Assembly (NCBI GenBank): GCA_027627225.1
Contig: CM051024.1
Coordinates: forward strand, 43,580,847 to 43,644,846
DNA: 64,000 bases
Direction of reading: 5' to 3'
Origin: Congeria kusceri
Lineage: Eukaryota > Mollusca > Bivalvia > Myida > Dreissenidae
Below, piece by piece: positions 60,901-64,000 of this stretch (positions within the stretch are counted from its first letter, which is position 1; each line of letters begins with the position of its first letter). Made by a program: the position numbers and the translations under genes. The notes under the pieces are model-generated. The model made no database searches and was not told the DNA's origin. It saw only the letters and a program-made list of their open reading frames with translations.

Positions 60901-62415
60901 CTATTTACTGTGAACAATTATGCCTTAACTGAAGGAAATCTCAAATTGATAATTAAAGCATAAGGGGACTAATTGTGAGTTTGAATTGTGAAGTCCAAAA
61001 TATAAACTGATAATAATGTTACACGATCCAAACAACGCAATTAATTTATCTGTTGAGAACATATTAAATGGAGTTTGCCCACATGCCCCCATGCCAACAG
61101 AAAATAACATAACATTGTCAGAGGAAATTCCATGGACGACAATTAACAGTGTTACATACGACAACAATCTTAAACTGTTGTTTTAATTTCTGAATTTCAT
61201 ATTCATTCTCACGCATGATACGTATATCTTACAAGTACCACTTATTCGCTGCAGACGCTATACTTTTTATGCATAATGTATCTTACAACTACCATTTATT
61301 CGCTGCAAACGCCACAGTTCGCATGCATAATGTATCTAACCAGCACTATATATTCGGTACAAATGCTGCACTTCACATGCATAATGTATCCTGCAAGTAC
61401 TATTTATTCGTTACAAATCCTACACTTCACATGCATAATGTATCTAACAAGTACCATTTATTCGCTACAAACGCTACAGTTCGCATGCGTGATAATTATT
61501 ATATCGTACAAGCACCATTTATTCGCTACAAATGCTACAGTTCACATGCATTATATTTCTTACAAATACCATTTAGTCGCTACAAATGCTACAACTCACA
61601 TGCATTATATTTCTTACAAATACCATTTAGTCGCTACAAATGCTACAACTCACATGCATGATATATCTTACAAGTACCATTTAGTCGCTACAAATGCTAC
61701 AACTCACATGCATGACATATCTTACAAGTACCATTTAGTCGCTACAAATGCTACAACTCACATGCATGATATATCTTACAAGTACCATTTAGTCGCTACA
61801 AATGCTACAACTCACATGCATGATATATCTTACAAGTACCATTTAGTCGCTAAAAATGCTACAACTCACATGCATGACATATCGTACAAGTACCATTTAG
61901 TCGCTACAAATGCTACAATTCACATGCATGATATATCGTACAAGTACCATTTATTTTCTACAAATGCTACAGTTCACATGCATGATATATCTCACAAGTA
62001 CCATTTATTCGCAACAAATGTTACAGTTCACATGCATAATATTTCTTACAACAAGTACCGTCTCCTCCGTCGAAATTTTTCCCTCCAGTGGCCGCAAGAG
62101 GTTGGTCACGTAACTGTACTACGTCATTTGGTTGACAGCACGAGTCCTCTTTCAGATACATATTATCAGAGTTCAAGTAGGCTCGAGTGTTTTTTGACAC
62201 AGAATTAAATTTTACACACTTTAATTCCTCTAGGAATTTCCCGCTATATTTTGGGTACACCTTTTCGGTTTGATTGGTCCCATTTGGAAGAAACACGTCG
62301 TCAATGTCATAGTCTAAATCACGATTTAAATCTTTCTTAACTAGTGCTTCTTGTAGCTCGTCCGCTAGGCATCTGCTGTTGTATTCCACCTTTGGTTGCA
62401 ACGGGGCTGATGTGG
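51907..62415 (-). CDS. MAPK8IP1: JIP1 scaffold protein (JNK-interacting protein 1), last eight exons
   Basis: JIP1 holds MLK, MKK7 and JNK together and links them, and cargo such as APP, to kinesin-1. Exons: 62050-62415, 60377-60541, 58705-58785, 58200-58297, 55500-55604, 54844-54923, 52775-52873 and 51907-51979; every junction agrees in phase, giving about 350 residues. An acidic linker is followed by an SH3 domain (HRFIPRHKDEVAIEIGDPLH ... RGVFPSMYATDL), a complete PTB domain (KFFLRFLGSVEVNYHKGDEV ... FFALKNITFCGHHPRN, YFGFITKHP, YACHVFLGEKS) and the C terminus AFTHPTEDIYME, equivalent to the Tyr-acidic kinesin-light-chain-binding tail of vertebrate JIP1. The N-terminal JNK-binding motif must lie beyond the right edge. 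The introns are long and full of repeats. The order SH3-PTB-tail is unique to JIP1/JIP2; invertebrates usually have one such gene. Confidence 0.92.
52378..52694. mobile_element. Non-autonomous TIR element, 317 bp, in a JIP1 intergenic/intronic segment
   Basis: The left end AAATATGTTTGTTTCAGGTTAC and the right end GTAACCTGAAGCAAACATATATTT are inverted copies with one or two differences. The interior is AT-rich without a frame. It lies in the final JIP1 intron. Confidence 0.75.
52775..52873 (-). CDS. MAPK8IP1: JIP1 PTB exon 4
   Basis: The acceptor CTTTTCAG, then A TAT TTC GGG (YFGFITKHPNQYRYACHVFL) and GEKSTRSVTDAM, with donor ATGGG|GTATGA. 99 bases. Confidence 0.92.
53229..54414. repeat. 62-bp minisatellite, 19 nearly identical copies, in a JIP1 intron
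   Basis: The unit starts CAGGCGTACAATCAATACAT, then ATCTACACCCTCAACTATTA and TACGATGACCATCCTTGTTTTT. Copies begin at 53249 and every 62 bases to 54365 with perfect spacing. Only a few point variants (ATATATACACC, GATAACC, GCGAACAATC) exist, so expansion is recent. Each unit carries CCTTGTTTTTCAG, a good 3' splice-site match, on the plus strand (antisense to JIP1). Confidence 0.97.
54844..54923 (-). CDS. MAPK8IP1: JIP1 PTB exon 3
   Basis: The acceptor TTTCATTTCCCCAG, then HGDDDTFTHFFALKNITFCG and HHPRNE plus two bases, with donor AG|GTGTGT. HFF-LKNI-FCG-HP is a signature of JIP1/2 PTB domains. The plus-strand open frame at 54745-54990 is the shadow of this exon. Confidence 0.92.
55500..55604 (-). 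CDS. MAPK8IP1: JIP1 PTB exon 2
   Basis: The acceptor GTAACCATCTAG, 35 codons (VALSRRAVKSSLPPPICNLE, ISQYGVRMFDKSMTG), and donor GGG|GTATGA. Phase 0 at both ends, matching its neighbours. This is the most divergent piece of the PTB domain, where the family has a variable SRR-x-PP-CVLEI segment. Confidence 0.85.
55999..56254. repeat. Fold-back element, copy 6 (two-hairpin form)
   Basis: The ends are GGCTTGTCGTGGGAAACCCG and CCTACGATACGC. Two GGATTAGCC/GGCTAATCC hairpins are separated by TTTTATGATATTTTCTGTTTC and AGTCTCTTCTAAATATAAA. It lies in a JIP1 intron. Confidence 0.85.
56255..57505. other. JIP1 intron, no other feature
   Basis: Unique-looking AT-rich DNA. A 25-base unit, TAGTCAATACTTTATCACCG plus TGTAC, occurs twice in a row at about 57357-57404. 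Confidence 0.5.
57506..57992. mobile_element. TIR element, 487 bp, with arms of about 60 bases, in a JIP1 intron
   Basis: The left arm ACGGTGTCCTGTTATCGCCA, CGTAGTTCCGCGACTTCGAC, CTGTGTTTATGAAAGG matches the reverse complement of the right end (ACGGTGTTCTGTTACTGCCT, CGTAGTTTCGCGACTTCGAC, CTGTGCTAATGAAAGG). The middle holds a GCCGACACGATAC tandem patch (57570-57610) and four CCTACAGGTACAA / TACCTGTAGGTAC motifs in both orientations (57829-57912). No coding capacity. Confidence 0.8.
58200..58297 (-). CDS. MAPK8IP1: JIP1 PTB exon 1
   Basis: The acceptor ATGTTTTCAG, then ENGCSKFFLRFLGSVEVNYH and KGDEVLCQAINK, with donor AACAAG|GTAGTA. FLGSVEV-YHKG-DVLC is the start of the JIP PTB fold. Confidence 0.93.
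58705..58785 (-). CDS. MAPK8IP1: JIP1 SH3 exon 2
   Basis: The acceptor TTGTTAATTAG, then VNLRSNQRGVFPSMYATDLG and FLEEEE, with donor GAAG|GTATGT. RGVFP--YA is the end of the SH3 fold; the Glu run is the short linker to the PTB domain. Confidence 0.92.
59036..59263. repeat. Fold-back element, copy 7
   Basis: The left terminus is truncated (CGTACCCGGACTAAATGCAT), the right is complete (CCCACGACACGCC), and the second hairpin lacks one arm. It lies in a JIP1 intron. Confidence 0.8.
59448..59572. repeat. 25-bp tandem repeat, five copies
   Basis: GGGGATACATATTATGTATG plus TAATA repeats exactly every 25 bases from 59461, with one G variant at the end. It lies in a JIP1 intron. Confidence 0.93.
59573..60376. 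other. JIP1 intron, no recognised feature
   Basis: AT-rich, no repeat structure or coding potential seen. Confidence 0.5.
60377..60541 (-). CDS. MAPK8IP1: JIP1 SH3 exon 1
   Basis: The acceptor CTTACGTTCAG, then SRRHSSCYPGTNYQDLLVTH, RGMHRFIPRHKDEVAIEIGD and PLHVVKTDDDLWCE, with donor GAAG|GTAGGT. HR-IPRH-DE-EI--GDPL is diagnostic of the JIP1/2 SH3 domain. Confidence 0.93.
60660..60840. repeat. Dispersed repeat shared with 11.1 kb
   Basis: CTCCGCCTTTCTGCTTGTCTAAGGTTGTTTGTCCAAGGATTTG is the inverted counterpart of 11145-11210. Identity falls off on both sides. Confidence 0.7.
61205..62049. repeat. 54-bp minisatellite abutting the JIP1 linker exon, about 16 copies
   Basis: The unit reads CATGCATGATATATCTTACA, AGTACCATTTAGTCGCTACA, AATGCTACAACTCA. 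The central copies (61600-61900) are almost identical and the outer copies diverge. Since 54 is divisible by three, the plus strand shows a 310-codon open frame that is not a gene. On the JIP1 strand each unit contains TACTTGTAAGATA, a 5' splice-site match. Confidence 0.95.
62050..62415 (-). CDS. MAPK8IP1: JIP1 linker exon upstream of the SH3 domain
   Basis: The acceptor TTTTTACCATTTAAG, then TSAPLQPKVEYNSRCLADEL ... LDYDIDDVFLPNG ... YSGKFLEELKCVKFNSV ... GGKNFDGGD. Two in-phase donors are possible: GTT|GTAAGA (exon end 62050, strong) and GACG|GTACTT (exon end 62059, weak). They differ by three codons and both join the SH3 exon in frame. The linker is low in family conservation and acidic. 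No JNK-binding motif (RPKRPTTLNLF type) is present, so that part is encoded further upstream. Confidence 0.75.
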
Positions 62416-62433
62416 CTTAAATGGTAAAAATGA

Positions 62434-62920
62434 ATATATCAGAGGCCCAGATAAGGCGCGTACGCGCGTAAATTACGCATACAAATTCGGAAGATAAGCA
62501 GAGGAAAATAACATTTGGGTGTACATATACGCAGAGAAATTAAAATGTGGATGTACATTTACGCACGATATTTCTCGTGTGTGCGTACATAACGTCACAT
62601 GTTAGTATCTGAAAGCCAGAAGATGTGAGTTTGACATGCCTGCCTAATTGAATGTGCACATGGTTCAGTAGTTAGGCTAGCAATCAAATGTTTAAACTGT
62701 TAAAGTCTTACGTGTAATATTATTATCTTCAAATGGTGTTGCTATACAGTATTTGGATAATTAGTATATCTGTTTGTTTTTTTTCTACATGGTGTACAGT
62801 TTGATGGATGCAAATTAACCACCAAATATCCTATAGAGTCTGTACATTTACCCCCATAATTTTCAGAAGTATGCGTACATTTACCCCCAGCACAAAAGCT
62901 TATCTGGAGCACTGATATAT
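62434..62920. mobile_element. TIR element, 487 bp, ending 18 bases from a JIP1 splice acceptor
   Basis: The left end ATATATCAGAGGCCCAGATAAG and the right end CTTATCTGGAGCACTGATATAT are inverted copies with three differences. The interior has GTACATTTACGC / GCGTACATTTACCCCC motifs. The exon starts at 62415, so the branch point of that intron is likely inside the element. Confidence 0.7.
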
Positions 62921-64000
62921 GTACGTTTTTATATAGTCTACATATGAAGCGTTACTAGTATTACACAAGTTTGCAATATTTCATTAAAACATTGTATGCT
63001 TCTGTAGATCGTGAAAATCAATATGATTTCGGTCAGTTTCTATAAGTTAAAACACATTCAGGCATAAGAAACTTTATTTGTTCAAGAATTGTTTGTACCA
63101 TATTCAACCCACGTTGACCCGTTTTACTTTCTTGTGTTACAAGGTTTTGAGGTGCTAATAAATATATGCATCGCAAATCCCATTTCATTTAATTTAATAG
63201 TAAAGAATTGAGCTATCTTACGAGTATTCACATAGTTTTAGACCTTAAATTTGTATATTGTCGTTGTTGATAATACCTTACTCGCAAGGCCTCTAAAAAG
63301 TTCAAACTGTACAACAGAAGTTGTCTTTGACACGACTGTAGTGAAAACAACCAACCGTTTTCCCTTTGCGTGTAATCCATGTTTATTCACGTTATTTTCT
63401 TAATTACTTTGAGGGCTATTAGTTCAGATGAAAAGAAATTCTTTAACTCTATGTCATTTCATTTTATGATACATACATTGACGCAAAGCTAGTTTATTAC
63501 ATCAGAAGCTTCCGTGATACAAATTATGTTAGTTTGTTATTCCACATTCTCGAAAACAAGTTCCTTTTATAATAAGTGCCAAAACCTCATTGTGACTACT
63601 TTACTATTTATCTACATAATTAACGGTGTTCCCGACAAGCAATGCTCTTTCTAGTATATTTGTGTATATAAATTATAAAATGTTACCTTACTTTGCATTC
63701 ATTACGGAATTGTCGACATTTGCAATGCTGACTCTAAGTTAATACAATATACTGAAGATTAGTTAGATTTATTGTGCAATGCCGAATAACCAACACACGC
63801 CAAAAACAAATAAAGAAAAGGGTACATAATCTAAAACACTCATACCTTAAATGACCACGTGGCAATGTGAAAAATAACAACAACAAAATCACTGTTGCAT
63901 GTGTGTTTTGACAGAATGCGCCATTTAGCCGTTATCAAAGCAAGTTAATTCCTTTGTGAAACATCTAAATGGCATACCAAAATCATCATTTCAACTACAT
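62921..64000. other. No recognised feature; presumed JIP1 intron
   Basis: AT-rich DNA. I found no further upstream JIP1 exon, although a short or divergent one could be missed by eye. Confidence 0.4.

Noticed and set aside
61276..62208. 310-codon plus-strand open frame
   Set aside because: Runs through the 54-bp minisatellite and then antisense over the JIP1 linker exon; the real coding strand there is minus.

Overview
This is eukaryotic, intron-rich, AT-rich DNA crowded with repeats. The split genes, the bivalve-type dispersed repeats (modules ending in ACGGACGG plus AGCTCACC motifs), and a recurring roughly 250-bp fold-back element whose arms contain GGATTAGCCTG and CAGGCTAATCC suggest a bivalve mollusc. 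A dreissenid mussel is my best guess from memory of that fold-back family; the species is inference.

Most longer ORFs here are artefacts of tandem repeats whose unit length is a multiple of three. The real genes are short exons, rebuilt from splice sites, matching phases and protein-family similarity. All lie on the minus strand. (1) 1-569 is a coding exon of an unrecognised protein that runs off the left edge. (2) 12228-16840 holds three exons of an ADF/cofilin gene; its ATG exon was not located. (3) 32401-44568 holds three tandem copies of a three-exon gene for a small secreted protein: copy 1 is intact, copy 2 has a nonsense codon, and copy 3 has a rearranged first exon. (4) 51907-62415 holds the last eight exons of a JIP1/MAPK8IP1 scaffold gene, covering a linker, the SH3 domain, a complete PTB domain and the kinesin-light-chain-binding C terminus. 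The JNK-binding N terminus lies outside the window.

Mobile DNA includes a LINE 3' end (about 7.96-8.48 kb), a pogo-like transposase pseudogene (22.04-22.6 kb), a Ty3/gypsy gag-protease pseudogene (24.14-25.27 kb), a TTAA-flanked piggyBac-type MITE at 31.0-31.5 kb that split a tandem repeat, several other inverted-repeat elements, a 4.26-kb structure bounded by long inverted repeats (44.74-49.0 kb), tRNA-like SINE pieces and seven fold-back elements. Tandem arrays include units of 31, 30, 62, 54, 40 and 25 bp, three families with units of about 165 bp, and long AT, AAT, CCCT and GAT microsatellites.

The two named genes are cytoskeletal: cofilin severs actin filaments, and JIP1 links JNK signalling to kinesin-1 transport. 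Nothing in the sequence shows they are co-regulated. The unnamed secreted gene cluster lies between them and is the least explained coding content.
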